In this document: positions 1-8,670 of the stretch, piece after piece
Position numbering within the stretch: position 1 is the stretch's first letter
Layout: the number at the start of each line of letters is the position of its first letter
Source: Saccharibacter sp. EH611
GTDB taxonomy: Bacteria > Pseudomonadota > Alphaproteobacteria > Acetobacterales > Acetobacteraceae
Reading direction: 5' to 3'
DNA length: 64,000 nucleotides
NCBI RefSeq assembly: GCF_009834765.1
Contig: NZ_WVHP01000002.1
Location: 186,001 to 250,000, forward strand
Program-made: the position numbers and the translations under genes
Notes under the pieces: generated by a model
Databases searched by the model: none
Seen by the model: the letters and a program-made list of their open reading frames with translations, nothing else
What the model was told of the DNA's origin: nothing

Positions 1-326
1 GGTTTTTGCTGACGCACAGCAACAAGAGAGCCAGCTGGCACACTGCTTGCTTCCAGAGCAGCCATGGAAGCAATCTTTCCACGATTACGCAATGTACTCT
101 CAAGCTCATACGCAACGTCAAAATAATCAATAAGATTATCTTTTCCGCGCGCTGTTACAAGACAGAATTCCTCAATGCCTGCAGCACGCGCCTCATCAAT
201 AGCGTATTGGATGAGAGGTTTGTCCACAACGGGCAGCATTTCTTTCGGCATTGCTTTCGTCGCAGGTAAAAAACGCGTCCCAAGCCCCGCCACAGGAAGA
301 ACTGCTTTACGCAATGGCTTAATCAT
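1..326 (-). CDS. galU: UTP-glucose-1-phosphate uridylyltransferase (N-terminal part, runs off the window)
   Basis: Makes UDP-glucose from UTP and glucose-1-phosphate in the cytoplasm, feeding exopolysaccharide and LPS precursors. Only the first 108 residues lie in the window; the gene continues past base 1. The nucleotide-binding motif [17 protein letters not shown] is at residues 14-30, followed by the conserved [14 protein letters not shown] stretch, both typical of bacterial GalU. The ATG at 326 has a strong ribosome binding site (AGGAGAGGG) just upstream. tRNA-Leu lies upstream on the same strand, separated by a hairpin terminator. Identification is firm from the N-terminus alone; completeness cannot be judged. 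Confidence 0.93.
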   Translation of the reverse strand, partial: MIKPLRKAVLPVAGLGTRFLPATKAMPKEMLPVVDKPLIQYAIDEARAAGIEEFCLVTARGKDNLIDYFDVAYELESTLRNRGKIASMAALEASSVPAGSLVAVRQQK

Positions 327-546
327 ACCCTCTCCTTAATCCTTATGCCCCTACAATACAGTCACCAAATCAAAAAGGGGCGCCAGCTCTTATGTAAACC
401 CAGATAGCTTACATTTCCAGACTGACCTGGCGAGAGGACAAAAAAGGAAAAATGGGTCAAAACTATGAAGGAAATCAGGCTTTCTCGCGACTAGATTAGA
501 AAAATCTTCCAATCCACCCAACCGTCATATTGTGCAAGAGAACAAC

Positions 547-564
547 GTTTCGCTTTATCGAAAC
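547..564 (-). terminator. Hairpin terminator after tRNA-Leu(GAG)
   Basis: A six-base-pair stem (GTTTCG/CGAAAC) with a six-base loop begins three bases after the tRNA CCA end and is followed on the minus strand by the T-rich GTTGTTCTCTT. It would separate the tRNA transcript from galU downstream. The T-tract is imperfect. Confidence 0.5.
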
Positions 565-566
565 AT

Positions 567-653
567 TGGTGCGGCCGAGAAGACTCGAACTTCCACGGGG
601 TTATCCCCCACAAGCACCTCAAGCTTGCGCGTCTACCATTCCGCCACGGCCGC
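567..653 (-). tRNA. tRNA-Leu (anticodon GAG)
   Basis: An 87-nt class II tRNA with a long variable arm. The acceptor stem is GCGGCCG/CGGCCGC, discriminator A, and CCA is encoded. The anticodon loop reads CTTGAGG, giving GAG. The T-loop GTTCGAGTC is present. It decodes CUC and CUU leucine codons. Confidence 0.97.
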
Positions 654-735
654 CCCGTAGCCAGACAATCAGGCGTATAATTTCGCGTGACCGTCTCGGT
701 GAAAACGCCTATAGCCCATCATTAACAGAAGGGCA

Positions 736-1425
736 ATGACTATGACGCATATTTTTGAAGAAATTCTATGGGAACACGATTCCTCTCTTCGTGCTTACCC
801 CGACGCATGCACACGCATGCAGGCACTCGTTCAGGACATTCGCAGCAAACAATCTCCCGAACATATTTGGCTAACCGAACATCCCCCGCTTTATACAGCG
901 GGCACTTCTGCCAAAAAGGAGGACCTCCTCAACCCGCAACATTACCCAACTTATGATGCAGGACGAGGCGGTCAGTGGACCTATCACGGCCCTGGACAGC
1001 GGCTCGCTTACGTTATGCTGGATCTGACACGCCCTCATGGCCTTATCCCGCCACGAGATCTTCGCGCTTACGTGAAAGGTTTGGAGCAATGGCTCATCAA
1101 TACTCTTGCCCTTCTGGATGTAGATGCTTTCACCCGAGAAGGACGTATCGGCGTATGGTGTATCGACCCCACGACGGGACAAGAAGCAAAAATTGCTGCT
1201 TTAGGCATTCGTATTAGCCGCTGGGTTAGTTGGCACGGCATCTCATTGAATGTCGTGCCCAACCTTGATGATTTTTCAGGTATTATTCCCTGCGGTATTC
1301 GCGAATACGGGGTGACAAGTCTTCAGCGCTTCCACCCGCACATTACCATGCACGACGCTGACCAGGCCCTTCGTGCAAGTTGGGAAAGCGTCTTCGGCAC
1401 TACTGCGCTGATGACGACGGACTAA
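736..1425 (+). CDS. lipB: Octanoyl-[ACP]:protein N-octanoyltransferase LipB
   Basis: Transfers octanoate from acyl carrier protein to lipoyl domains of the 2-oxoacid dehydrogenases and GcvH, the first step of protein lipoylation in the cytoplasm. The 229-residue protein carries the RGG-x-x-T-x-HGPGQ motif at 77-88, the catalytic lysine region [10 protein letters not shown] (Lys152) and the catalytic Cys186 in IIPCGI. Length is normal for the family. AGAAGGG lies just before the ATG at 736; a second in-frame ATG at 742 is possible. Its 3' end overlaps the convergent LolA-like gene by 26 bp. lipA is not in this window. Confidence 0.96.
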   Translation: MTMTHIFEEILWEHDSSLRAYPDACTRMQALVQDIRSKQSPEHIWLTEHPPLYTAGTSAKKEDLLNPQHYPTYDAGRGGQWTYHGPGQRLAYVMLDLTRPHGLIPPRDLRAYVKGLEQWLINTLALLDVDAFTREGRIGVWCIDPTTGQEAKIAALGIRISRWVSWHGISLNVVPNLDDFSGIIPCGIREYGVTSLQRFHPHITMHDADQALRASWESVFGTTALMTTD

Positions 1426-2044
1426 CCGCATCGTTCGGTTCTGATAGCTCTTCTTTTACATTGAACAAAGACAAACCAAAACGATGTCCATGGGCGTCAA
1501 CACCCTGAAGACCAATAAGGGAAAGACGTCCATGGATGTCTGAAAACTGCATCGTTAACAACCCTTGGGAGGGATTGTTTGCTTCAGCCAATGAGACCTG
1601 GAGCGAATCACTCCCATGTATCACGTTCGTTACTTGAATACCGTCATTAAACCGCAAAGGTTGACGCAGCAAATATCCAAGCGGATTACGCTTTAATGAA
1701 ATTTTCGTCACAGATCCATTGGATGGATCTTTCAATGTCAGTCGTTCATTGCGTGCAACCAACGTCACCCCTTGAGGAAGCGCATAATCCATCTTCAGAA
1801 CACGGGTGTCATAGGTAAACTGACCATCGCCCTGCTGTTGCCCCGGCCCTTCTTGAGCAAAGTCTGCTTTGAGAGAGACAATGCTGTTAAGGTAATCTTC
1901 TATACGACGAACAGCCTCCTGCTGGTCACTCGGAAGATGGGCATACCCACTCGTCGCACAACCAGAGATACCCAATGGAACAGCACCTAAAACGCTCACA
2001 TAAAATAATGCACTCCACCAGCGCCGTTTCGCCGCATGTTTCAT
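1400..2044 (-). CDS. LolA-like outer-membrane lipoprotein carrier domain protein, itself a predicted lipoprotein
   Basis: 214 residues. LolA proteins shuttle lipoproteins across the periplasm. Here the N-terminus has a basic region, a hydrophobic core and a lipobox ISGC (Cys29), so the protein is predicted to be lipid-anchored rather than soluble as textbook LolA is. The rest matches the LolA fold pattern: LKADFAQ near residue 58, [17 protein letters not shown], and an [11 protein letters not shown] segment resembling the LolA tPL-x-x-LL region. It starts inside the stop of bolA (ATGA overlap), so the two are translationally coupled. Given lolD and lolC/E at 12-14 kb, a role in lipoprotein sorting is plausible, but a related LolA-fold function (as in LolB or DUF2092-type proteins) cannot be excluded. 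Confidence 0.72.
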   Translation of the reverse strand: MKHAAKRRWWSALFYVSVLGAVPLGISGCATSGYAHLPSDQQEAVRRIEDYLNSIVSLKADFAQEGPGQQQGDGQFTYDTRVLKMDYALPQGVTLVARNERLTLKDPSNGSVTKISLKRNPLGYLLRQPLRFNDGIQVTNVIHGSDSLQVSLAEANNPSQGLLTMQFSDIHGRLSLIGLQGVDAHGHRFGLSLFNVKEELSEPNDAVSPSSSAQ

Positions 2045-2397
2045 GCTTCTTTACTCCCCTTCAAGGTTAATGAAAGAGCATGAAGGCCATGCTCAAACTC
2101 ATCAGAAAGAATCTCATGCACAAGTCGATGCCGTGCAAGTGGACGTAACGAATCGAATCGTTCGCTAATGATCTCCATCGTATAGTGCGTTTGCCCAACT
2201 TGCTGCGGCCCACGTGCATCTCTCTGAGCAGATCGAGCATGAGCATGGTGCTGATGGCGCTTACTTTCATCGCGAATGATAAGCTTTGAAGGCGCCAACG
2301 CATCCTCCAAAAGGGCTGTCATCCGTTCTTTTCGATCAGACGAACCAACCTCATCTGTGATGTGAGCAGAAGGCGTATCAGTCGGCTTCATGGGCAA
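2041..2397 (-). CDS. bolA: BolA family protein
   Basis: 118 residues. BolA proteins partner monothiol glutaredoxins in Fe-S cluster handling and can act as transcription regulators. The family signature RHRLVHEIL is at 89-97, followed by the conserved C-terminal histidine region HGLHALSL. Residues 1-25 are a non-conserved extension, and a histidine-rich patch (HQHHAHAR, 48-55) sits between the first strand and the conserved block. It lies upstream of the LolA-like gene with a 4-bp overlap and is divergent from the J-domain gene, an arrangement common in alphaproteobacteria. Confidence 0.88.
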   Translation of the reverse strand: MPMKPTDTPSAHITDEVGSSDRKERMTALLEDALAPSKLIIRDESKRHQHHAHARSAQRDARGPQQVGQTHYTMEIISERFDSLRPLARHRLVHEILSDEFEHGLHALSLTLKGSKEA

Positions 2398-2461
2398 AAT
2401 CTCTCTTTAAACGCTACTCAATGCTTGCATCTCGGGGGACGCTTTCCCCATATCATCCCTC

Positions 2462-3064
2462 ATGCAGCGCAGAACGTCCAAAACACGAGCCTTTGATCCT
2501 GATCCAGATGCACCGAACCAAAGCTGTGATCATCCCGACTGTGACCAGCCGGCCGGATATCGTGCGCCACGCGGTCGGGACAATCTTCGCAGCTATTACT
2601 GGTTTTGTCTCCAGCATGTACGCCAATATAATGCAAATTGGGATTATTATCGCGGGATGACGCCGGGACAGATTGAAAATCATCTACGGGCTGATACGTC
2701 ATGGCAGCGCCCCTCTTGGAAGCTGGGCTCCATGACAGGGAGTGCTCGAACCTCTTTTACCGTGGATGATCTTCAAGACCCGCTGGATATTCTCAATGCC
2801 CGGCGCGCCCATCCCACGCAAGAAGCCCCACCGCGCCAACAGGCCCCAGAAGCACTCCGCCAACCTTTGGCCTTGCTTGATCTTGGGTGGCCCACAACAT
2901 TAGAGGACGTAAAAACACGATACAGGGCACTCGCCCGACGTTATCATCCTGACGCGAATAAGGATGACCCCCGCGCTGAAGAGCGCTTTAAGACCATTGC
3001 TTCAGCTTATGCGACGTTGCGCTCACATTTTACATCTACCGAGAACGTTGCCACAGCTGAGTAA
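2462..3064 (+). CDS. J-domain protein with N-terminal Cys/His cluster
   Basis: A 200-residue DnaJ-class co-chaperone lacking the G/F and zinc-finger domains of full DnaJ. The J domain is C-terminal (about 136-195) with HPD at 162-164, the motif that stimulates DnaK ATPase. The N-terminal half has Cys22, Cys27, Cys49 and His52, which could bind a metal, then an aromatic stretch YNANWDYYRGM. This architecture is known in alphaproteobacteria next to cobS. It lies 42 bp upstream of cobS on the same strand, suggesting a chaperone role for the cobaltochelatase; that link is inference. Confidence 0.85.
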   Translation: MQRRTSKTRAFDPDPDAPNQSCDHPDCDQPAGYRAPRGRDNLRSYYWFCLQHVRQYNANWDYYRGMTPGQIENHLRADTSWQRPSWKLGSMTGSARTSFTVDDLQDPLDILNARRAHPTQEAPPRQQAPEALRQPLALLDLGWPTTLEDVKTRYRALARRYHPDANKDDPRAEERFKTIASAYATLRSHFTSTENVATAE

Positions 3065-3106
3065 GTTTTGTTCACATGATGTGACCTCTTATGCAGGAGC
3101 CCTGAC

Positions 3107-4075
3107 ATGACACTCTCAATGAGCCATTCTTTAACTGAGACTCTGCCACCGACTCCTGACACGCTGCGTCCAGCGCGTGAGGTTTTTGGGCTTGATATTG
3201 ATATTGATGTGCCGGTTTGGTCTAAACGCACGGATCAAGTACCCGAGATCGACCCGGCCTATTGCTTTGATTATGATACGACACGCGCCATTTTAGCGGG
3301 TTTTATCTACAATAAACGCGTTATGGTTCAAGGGTTTCACGGCACGGGCAAATCATCTCATATTGACCAGATTGCAGCCCGCCTGAATTGGCCTTGCGTG
3401 CGTATTAATCTCGACAGTCATATTTCGCGTATAGACTTGATCGGCAAGGATGCGATCACCCTACGTGATGGTCAGCAAGTAACTGAATTCCGTGAGGGGC
3501 TCCTACCTTGGTGTTTGCAAAATCCCTGCGCGCTTATTTTCGACGAATATGATGCGGGACGCCCTGATGTTATGTTCGTTATCCAACGTGTTCTCGAGGC
3601 ACATGGTGCTCTTACGCTGCTTGACCAAAATCGCGTCATTCACCCACACCCCTCCTTCCGCCTGTTCTCAACCGCTAATACGGTCGGGCTTGGTGATACA
3701 ACGGGGCTGTATCACGGCACGCAGCAAATCAATCAGGGGCAGATGGATCGCTGGAATATCGTCGCAACATTGAACTATCTCCCTGCTGAGCAAGAAGCGC
3801 GCATCGTGCAGTCGCGTATGGGCGATCAGTTTGACCCTGCCCTTATTCAGAGCATGGTCGCTCTTGCGAATTTAAGCCGTATTGGCTTCATGAATGGTGA
3901 TATCTCAACGGTTATTTCCCCACGTACTGTTATTTCTTGGGCTGAAAATGTCACGATTTTTCATGATGTCGCTTTCGCTTTCCGCCTGAGCTTCCTTAAT
4001 AAATGTGACGAAGCTGAACGTGAGACAGTCGCTGAATATTATCAGCGTTGCTTCAACACTTCTCCTTTGGGGTGA
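3107..4075 (+). CDS. cobS: Cobaltochelatase subunit CobS (AAA+ ATPase)
   Basis: 322 residues. CobS and CobT form the AAA+ motor complex that, with CobN, inserts cobalt into hydrogenobyrinate diamide in the aerobic cobalamin pathway. Walker A is GFHGTGKS (76-83) and Walker B LIFDEYD (143-149). [19 protein letters not shown] near 190-208 is the CobS sensor region. A ribosome binding site (CAGGAG) precedes the ATG at 3107; a second ATG at 3119 is also possible. cobT follows 6 bp downstream. No cobN and no cobalamin riboswitch are present in the window, so the substrate assignment comes from family knowledge. Confidence 0.95.
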   Translation: MTLSMSHSLTETLPPTPDTLRPAREVFGLDIDIDVPVWSKRTDQVPEIDPAYCFDYDTTRAILAGFIYNKRVMVQGFHGTGKSSHIDQIAARLNWPCVRINLDSHISRIDLIGKDAITLRDGQQVTEFREGLLPWCLQNPCALIFDEYDAGRPDVMFVIQRVLEAHGALTLLDQNRVIHPHPSFRLFSTANTVGLGDTTGLYHGTQQINQGQMDRWNIVATLNYLPAEQEARIVQSRMGDQFDPALIQSMVALANLSRIGFMNGDISTVISPRTVISWAENVTIFHDVAFAFRLSFLNKCDEAERETVAEYYQRCFNTSPLG

Positions 4076-4081
4076 CCGCCG

Positions 4082-5890
4082 ATGTCCAGCCAGTATGAGC
4101 CCTTCCGTAAAGCGACGTTCGCCACCCTACGCGCCCTCAGCGGGGCCCAGGAAGGCAGCGAAAAGCCAGATTTTTCCGCCCTTCATCATGATGACCTCTC
4201 GCCGCAAGCACAGGCCATCATTCGCGGTGACGTCGATGCAAAAGCCCTCTACCAGCGCTATCATAACCCAGAGCTAGCGCCTGCCATTGCAGACCGTGAA
4301 GCGCAGCGCGTCTTTGACGCTGTGGAACACGCACGCTGTGAGGTCTACGGGGCTCGTCATATGGCTGGTGTCAAAGCCAATCTTCTAGATCGGCTTACAC
4401 GCCATTGCACAACCCTGCGCGTTGATGACATGACTAAGCGTGAGGACATGCCAGCTCCTCTGGCCTTAGAGCTGCTCACGCGGCAAACTCTGGATCCAAC
4501 AACATACGCATCCTTGGATCACAATGCCGCCCTGCAACAATGGCGCCAATCGCTTAGCCCGCAAGCTCAACAGGCCCTGAAAGACATGGCGCACCAACAG
4601 GGCGACCAAAAAGCATTTTCTCAGGCTAGTCAGCATTTTATCGAAGCGTGCGGTTTGCAGCACACAACCGCTGAGCAACAAGAGAACGTGCAACCGCCGA
4701 CAGGTGATGACGCAAACCCTGATCCACAAAAAGAAGAATCCCCTTCTCCTGAAGGAGACGAAGAGGGAGAAGAAGGCGCTACAGACGAAGAAAGCGGTGA
4801 GCTGTCGCAGGAAGGCTCCCAAGGTGGCATGTCTGAAAATCCTGATTCTGACGAGATGGAGGCCCTTCCAACGTCTGACGATCAAGGGGAAGAAGAAGCT
4901 GCGGGCCCCTCCTCTTCTCCTACGTCTTCAGAAGAATCAGAGCACGAAGAACCCTATCACGTCTTCACGCAAGAATTTGATGAAGAAATTCATGCGTCAG
5001 ATCTCTGTGATCCTGAGGAGTTAGACGTCTTACGTGACACGCTTGATGAGCAGCTTGAGCAAACACAAGAGTTCGTCTCACGTCTGGCACATCGTTTGCA
5101 ACGACGCCTCATGGCCCAACAGCAGCGCCATTGGTTCTTTGACCAAGAAGAGGGTATTTTAGACTCTGCCCGTCTGCCTCGTATTATTAGCAACCCAGCT
5201 CTGCCCCTTTCTTACAAGCGTGAGGGAGACACTGAGTTCCGTGATACGATTGTTACGCTTCTCGTTGACAATTCTGGTTCTATGCGCGGTCGCCCTATTG
5301 CCACCGCCGCGATCTGTGGGGATATTCTTGCTCGCACACTGGAACGTTGCGGCGTTAAGGTGGAAGTTCTTGGCTTCACCACCCGTACCTGGAAAGGAGG
5401 GCAAAGTCGCGTTAAGTGGCTGCAAGAAGATCGTCCCCCACAGCCAGGACGGCTCAATGATTTACGACATATCATCTATAAGTCAGCTGATATGCCGTGG
5501 CGGCGGGCCCGGCGCAATATTGGCTTAATGTTGCGCGAAGGTCTGCTTAAAGAAAATATTGATGGCGAAGCACTCCTATGGGCATGGAAGCGCCTCAAAC
5601 ATCGGCCAGAGCATCGACGTATTTTAATGGTTATCTCCGATGGTGCTCCTGTTGATGACAGCACATCAACGGCCAATAGCCCAGACTATCTGGATCATCA
5701 TCTACACCGCGTCATCGCTCAGCTTGAAAGTGACAAAAGCGCGGAACTCCTCGCCATCGGTATTGGCCATGATGTGACACGCTATTATCAAGACAGTGTC
5801 ACGATCGGTTCAGCCGAGGATCTGGGCGACACAATGGTCTCGCAACTGACCGCCCTGCTCAGCTCTCATCCTCGCACGCGCCGGCGTTAA
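4082..5890 (+). CDS. cobT: Cobaltochelatase subunit CobT (MIDAS/VWA)
   Basis: 602 residues. Partner of CobS; its VWA domain carries a MIDAS motif DNSGS at 396-400 that coordinates a divalent metal and links the motor to CobN. An N-terminal helical domain (about 1-200) is followed by a very acidic Glu/Asp/Ser/Gly-rich linker (about 200-300), both typical of CobT. The VWA domain spans about 385-600. The last 32 bp overlap the convergent decarboxylase gene. Confidence 0.95.
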   Translation: MSSQYEPFRKATFATLRALSGAQEGSEKPDFSALHHDDLSPQAQAIIRGDVDAKALYQRYHNPELAPAIADREAQRVFDAVEHARCEVYGARHMAGVKANLLDRLTRHCTTLRVDDMTKREDMPAPLALELLTRQTLDPTTYASLDHNAALQQWRQSLSPQAQQALKDMAHQQGDQKAFSQASQHFIEACGLQHTTAEQQENVQPPTGDDANPDPQKEESPSPEGDEEGEEGATDEESGELSQEGSQGGMSENPDSDEMEALPTSDDQGEEEAAGPSSSPTSSEESEHEEPYHVFTQEFDEEIHASDLCDPEELDVLRDTLDEQLEQTQEFVSRLAHRLQRRLMAQQQRHWFFDQEEGILDSARLPRIISNPALPLSYKREGDTEFRDTIVTLLVDNSGSMRGRPIATAAICGDILARTLERCGVKVEVLGFTTRTWKGGQSRVKWLQEDRPPQPGRLNDLRHIIYKSADMPWRRARRNIGLMLREGLLKENIDGEALLWAWKRLKHRPEHRRILMVISDGAPVDDSTSTANSPDYLDHHLHRVIAQLESDKSAELLAIGIGHDVTRYYQDSVTIGSAEDLGDTMVSQLTALLSSHPRTRRR

Positions 5891-7298
5891 GACGCTTTGT
5901 TGCAAGGGCGATCACAGCGTCAAGCATGTGATCCACGTCTTGTGTCTCTGTGCGGTGGTTCACAATCGCAGCACGAATAGCGAGCTGGCCGTTGATCCGT
6001 GTTGTGGAAGGAGCGGCAATTCCTGTTTCATGAAGGTCTTTCACGAGTTCGGAAAGCGCGTCATCACTTAATGTATCAACGGTGAAACAAACGATATTCA
6101 GCGTTACAGGAGCAAGCAACGTCACGCCATCTGTACGGTCTATTCGTTGAGCCAAATGCCGCGCTACTGCACAGCTTTTGTTCACAACCTCTCCCATGCG
6201 GTCGGCCCCATAATGGCTTAAGGTCATCCATACCTTAAGCGCACGAAACCCACGAGAGAGGTCTGGCCCAAAGTCACAAAACCATGGAGCGTTGCCCGCA
6301 AGCCCACGATCTTCTCGCACAAGATAATCCAATGATTGTGCGAAAGCCGCCGCATGACGCTTCCCATCACGCACCAACACACATCCTGCATCGTAGGGCA
6401 CTTGTGCCCATTTATGGAAGTCGAACGCCACACTATCGGCGCGTTCAATACCCTTTAACAGCGGCGCATAACGTTGGGACAAACACGCTAAAGCCCCAAA
6501 AGCCCCATCGACATGGAACCAAAGCTGCTCCTCTTGTGCGACATCCGCTAAGTGGTCAAGCGGGTCAACAGCACCACAATCCACAGTGCCCGCTGTTCCG
6601 GCTATCATAAAAGGCTCTAATCCCGCCGCGCGATCACGCTTAATTTGTTCTCGTAACGCGGCAACTTTGACGCGATGAGCGCCATCGGTAGGAATTTTCC
6701 GCAATGCATCACTGCCTAATCCTGCAAGATCGAAAGCACGGGGTAAACAGCCATGTGCACTTTCTGGCGCATACCCAACAAGAGCATGATGCCGCACACC
6801 TTGTTGACGCAATGCGGGGTAATAAGCACGACTTGCCGTAATTACGGCAATAAAATTCGCCATTGAGGAGCCTGTTACAAGACAGCCTGACCCTGTTTCC
6901 ACCGGCAAACCAACCATTTCTCGCGCCCAGCGTAGAACTTCCCGTTCGACTTCAATGGCTGCATGATCACGCCCTCCGCAGTTCGCATTCAAACCTCCTG
7001 CCAGCATTTCGGCCAGCATCCCAACGGGCGTGCCCGCTCCATGCACCCACCCCATAAAACGTGGATGACGATTCCCGTTATCATAAGGAACGATAAGCTT
7101 CTGGAAGCGCTCATAAATTTCTGGAAGAGAACACCCATCATGAGGTAGGCTTTGCCGCAATTCTTCACGTGCCTTGTGAGGCATAGGGGTCCAGACCGGT
7201 TGCTGATGACGATGTTCAAGCTGAGTAAACATGTCATCAAGCATCTGATGACCCAAAGCACGTAATGCTGACCAGTTTTCAGGATCCAACCCAGCCAT
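5859..7298 (-). CDS. Group II pyridoxal-phosphate-dependent amino acid decarboxylase
   Basis: 479 residues, the normal length for aromatic-L-amino-acid/tryptophan/glutamate-type decarboxylases. The Schiff-base lysine is Lys296 in DFHKW, the cofactor aspartate is Asp264 in HVDGA, and His182 (ESAHGC) is in the position that stacks on PLP. The N-terminal segment [14 protein letters not shown] and [13 protein letters not shown] are typical of the aromatic decarboxylase branch. The substrate cannot be fixed from sequence; aromatic amino acids are the best guess. The start codon overlaps the first bases of the reading frame of the divergent secreted-protein gene, and the 3' end overlaps cobT. Confidence 0.85.
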   Translation of the reverse strand: MAGLDPENWSALRALGHQMLDDMFTQLEHRHQQPVWTPMPHKAREELRQSLPHDGCSLPEIYERFQKLIVPYDNGNRHPRFMGWVHGAGTPVGMLAEMLAGGLNANCGGRDHAAIEVEREVLRWAREMVGLPVETGSGCLVTGSSMANFIAVITASRAYYPALRQQGVRHHALVGYAPESAHGCLPRAFDLAGLGSDALRKIPTDGAHRVKVAALREQIKRDRAAGLEPFMIAGTAGTVDCGAVDPLDHLADVAQEEQLWFHVDGAFGALACLSQRYAPLLKGIERADSVAFDFHKWAQVPYDAGCVLVRDGKRHAAAFAQSLDYLVREDRGLAGNAPWFCDFGPDLSRGFRALKVWMTLSHYGADRMGEVVNKSCAVARHLAQRIDRTDGVTLLAPVTLNIVCFTVDTLSDDALSELVKDLHETGIAAPSTTRINGQLAIRAAIVNHRTETQDVDHMLDAVIALATKRLNAGACEDES

Positions 7299-7368
7299 GA
7301 CCCATACCTCTCTTTTCTCTTATCCTGATGCTTCATTGCCAGAAGCTCAGCACGGCGTCACGAAAAGG

Positions 7369-8247
7369 ATGATGTCACGGCTTTCATATATGGTAGGGGT
7401 TTTGTCCTGTGTCGGTATGTTTGGGGTGCTCTCTCCTCTTGCCTCTGCCAAGACACTCCCACCGCTTTCTGAGGCATGTTTTACCTATACGCCTGGTCAT
7501 ACAAAAGATGGCTCCCACACGCTCACCAGTACAGATTTTCGTGCAGCCCTTCCGGGTACAGGCCTGTCACTGCGCATTGCGAGCACACAACTTACAGACC
7601 ATAGCCACCACCTTGATTCGTCCGCGCTAGAACGTATTAACGCTGCAGCCGCTTATGCCGCATTAAGTGCGCTTAATCACGGGGTTAGCGACGCTTGCCA
7701 AGGCATGCCTATCCCTGAAACAGACGAAGTGAAAGACTCAACCCCAGAAGCCCACTGGTCTATCGCAACGCTTTCTAAAACGGGGAGAACAGATATTACG
7801 GTCAAGAATATCCATCTCTCTGTTTTAACAACATCGCCCGGCATCCACGTTAAATTTGGTGCGATTGGCCTGCCAACAGATCATCCTCTATTGCCAAGTA
7901 AAGGCTCCGGCGACCTGACATTCTACCCAGCCGCTACGCCCCCCTATCATGTCGATCTTCATAGTCTCAGAAACACAATTGGTAAGAGTGAGATTGAGGG
8001 TAAAGGAACATTATGGGTCGCCCCAGGCGTGCAAAACCTCAAAGGTACGCTGCACCTCTCCATTAGCCATATTGGCGCTCTCATCCAACGTGTTAGCACA
8101 GTCGCCCCTGTTAGCGTCACGGCGGGACTGTCTGTTGCCCGTATGATGAGCAATACGGAAGGAGCGGATATGAGCGGTTGGGACATTCGACTGAATGAGG
8201 GAAAAGCAATCGTTAATGGAATCTCTATCCCACTGCCTAAGCATTAA
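7369..8247 (+). CDS. Secreted protein of unknown function
   Basis: 292 residues from the ATG at 7369; the frame is open from 7297, but an N-terminal signal peptide (hydrophobic core about 8-22, cleavage near ASA-K at 27) favours 7369 or 7372. The mature protein has two cysteines (SEACFT and SDACQG) that could form a disulfide, and no lipobox. It is predicted to be periplasmic or secreted. The C-terminal pattern (DIRLNEGKAIVNGISIPLP) is reminiscent of beta-rich DUF2125-type proteins, but the match is too weak to assign. No enzyme motif is visible. Confidence 0.7.
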   Translation: MMSRLSYMVGVLSCVGMFGVLSPLASAKTLPPLSEACFTYTPGHTKDGSHTLTSTDFRAALPGTGLSLRIASTQLTDHSHHLDSSALERINAAAAYAALSALNHGVSDACQGMPIPETDEVKDSTPEAHWSIATLSKTGRTDITVKNIHLSVLTTSPGIHVKFGAIGLPTDHPLLPSKGSGDLTFYPAATPPYHVDLHSLRNTIGKSEIEGKGTLWVAPGVQNLKGTLHLSISHIGALIQRVSTVAPVSVTAGLSVARMMSNTEGADMSGWDIRLNEGKAIVNGISIPLPKH

Positions 8248-8486
8248 CGCTGTTTATTATGGAGTGGCGTCATATATGAGCCATGACAAAGAGGCTCACT
8301 CAAATTCGAGCACATGATGCCATGTTCTATTTTTTTAGAAGAAAGAGTATCGCATATGCCCGTCTTCCGACATTGGAGGATTGCTGGAGAGCTTGTCACG
8401 TAAGGTCTGGACAAATCGAATGCCAGCCGCTCCCCAGTGAATGGGAACAATAGGAAGAAGCAGTTAGTCTCACCCTCCGTGAAAAT
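8248..8486. other. Gene-poor stretch with no supportable gene
   Basis: No open frame here looks like a protein and no rRNA or tRNA is present. Short out-of-frame pieces do not join into a recognisable protein. It may be the 5' part of an RNA whose 3' end is the structured element and terminator immediately downstream, or the 3' untranslated region of the secreted-protein gene. Confidence 0.4.
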
Positions 8487-8579
8487 GCACTCTCTTTAAA
8501 AAAATAGCGATAAGAAGTCGCGACCTATTGAAAGAGTGCTTATTGACTTCCCAATATTAAGGAAGAATAAGCGCTTTTT
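8487..8579 (+). ncRNA. Structured RNA 3' end with competing stems, unknown class
   Basis: A nested hairpin can form from GCACTCTCTTT (8487-8497) with AAAGAGTGC (8531-8539), enclosing AATAG/CTATT (8503-8507/8525-8529) and CGA/TCG (8508-8510/8518-8520). The AGTGC part of the outer right arm is also the left arm of the terminator at 8535-8579, so the two folds compete. Nothing downstream on this strand is a gene (dnaE is convergent), so it is more likely the end of a small RNA or of an mRNA 3' UTR than an attenuator. It does not match an RNA family I know. Confidence 0.4.
8535..8579 (+). terminator. Rho-independent terminator
   Basis: The stem is AGTGCTTATT/AATAAGCGCT (one G-U pair), extended by CTTCC/GGAAG with a two-base bulge and a nine-base loop, directly followed by TTTT. 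It is a strong intrinsic terminator on the plus strand, facing the end of dnaE. Confidence 0.75.
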
Positions 8580-8621
8580 CACGTTTCACAAAATAAGTGT
8601 CTTCTTAGAAGCATTCTGCCT

Positions 8622-8663
8622 ATTATGTGCCAGAGTGTCGTCACTCCCATTCTGGCACATAAT
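8622..8663 (-). terminator. 16-bp inverted repeat at the 3' end of dnaE
   Basis: ATTATGTGCCAGAGTG (8622-8637) faces CATTCTGGCACATAAT (8648-8663), with one mismatch on the minus strand and a ten-base loop. It lies 8 bases beyond the dnaE stop codon. No T-run follows, so it may act as an mRNA 3'-end stabiliser or a factor-dependent terminator. Confidence 0.5.
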
Positions 8664-8670
8664 GTCTCTG

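Noticed and set aside
3065-3106. Possible cobalamin riboswitch before cobS
   Set aside because: The 42-bp gap is too short for a cobalamin aptamer and no B12-box is present.
8244-8450. Small minus-strand open frame in the gap before dnaE
   Set aside because: No ribosome binding site, no domain, and it faces a terminator; not enough to call a gene.
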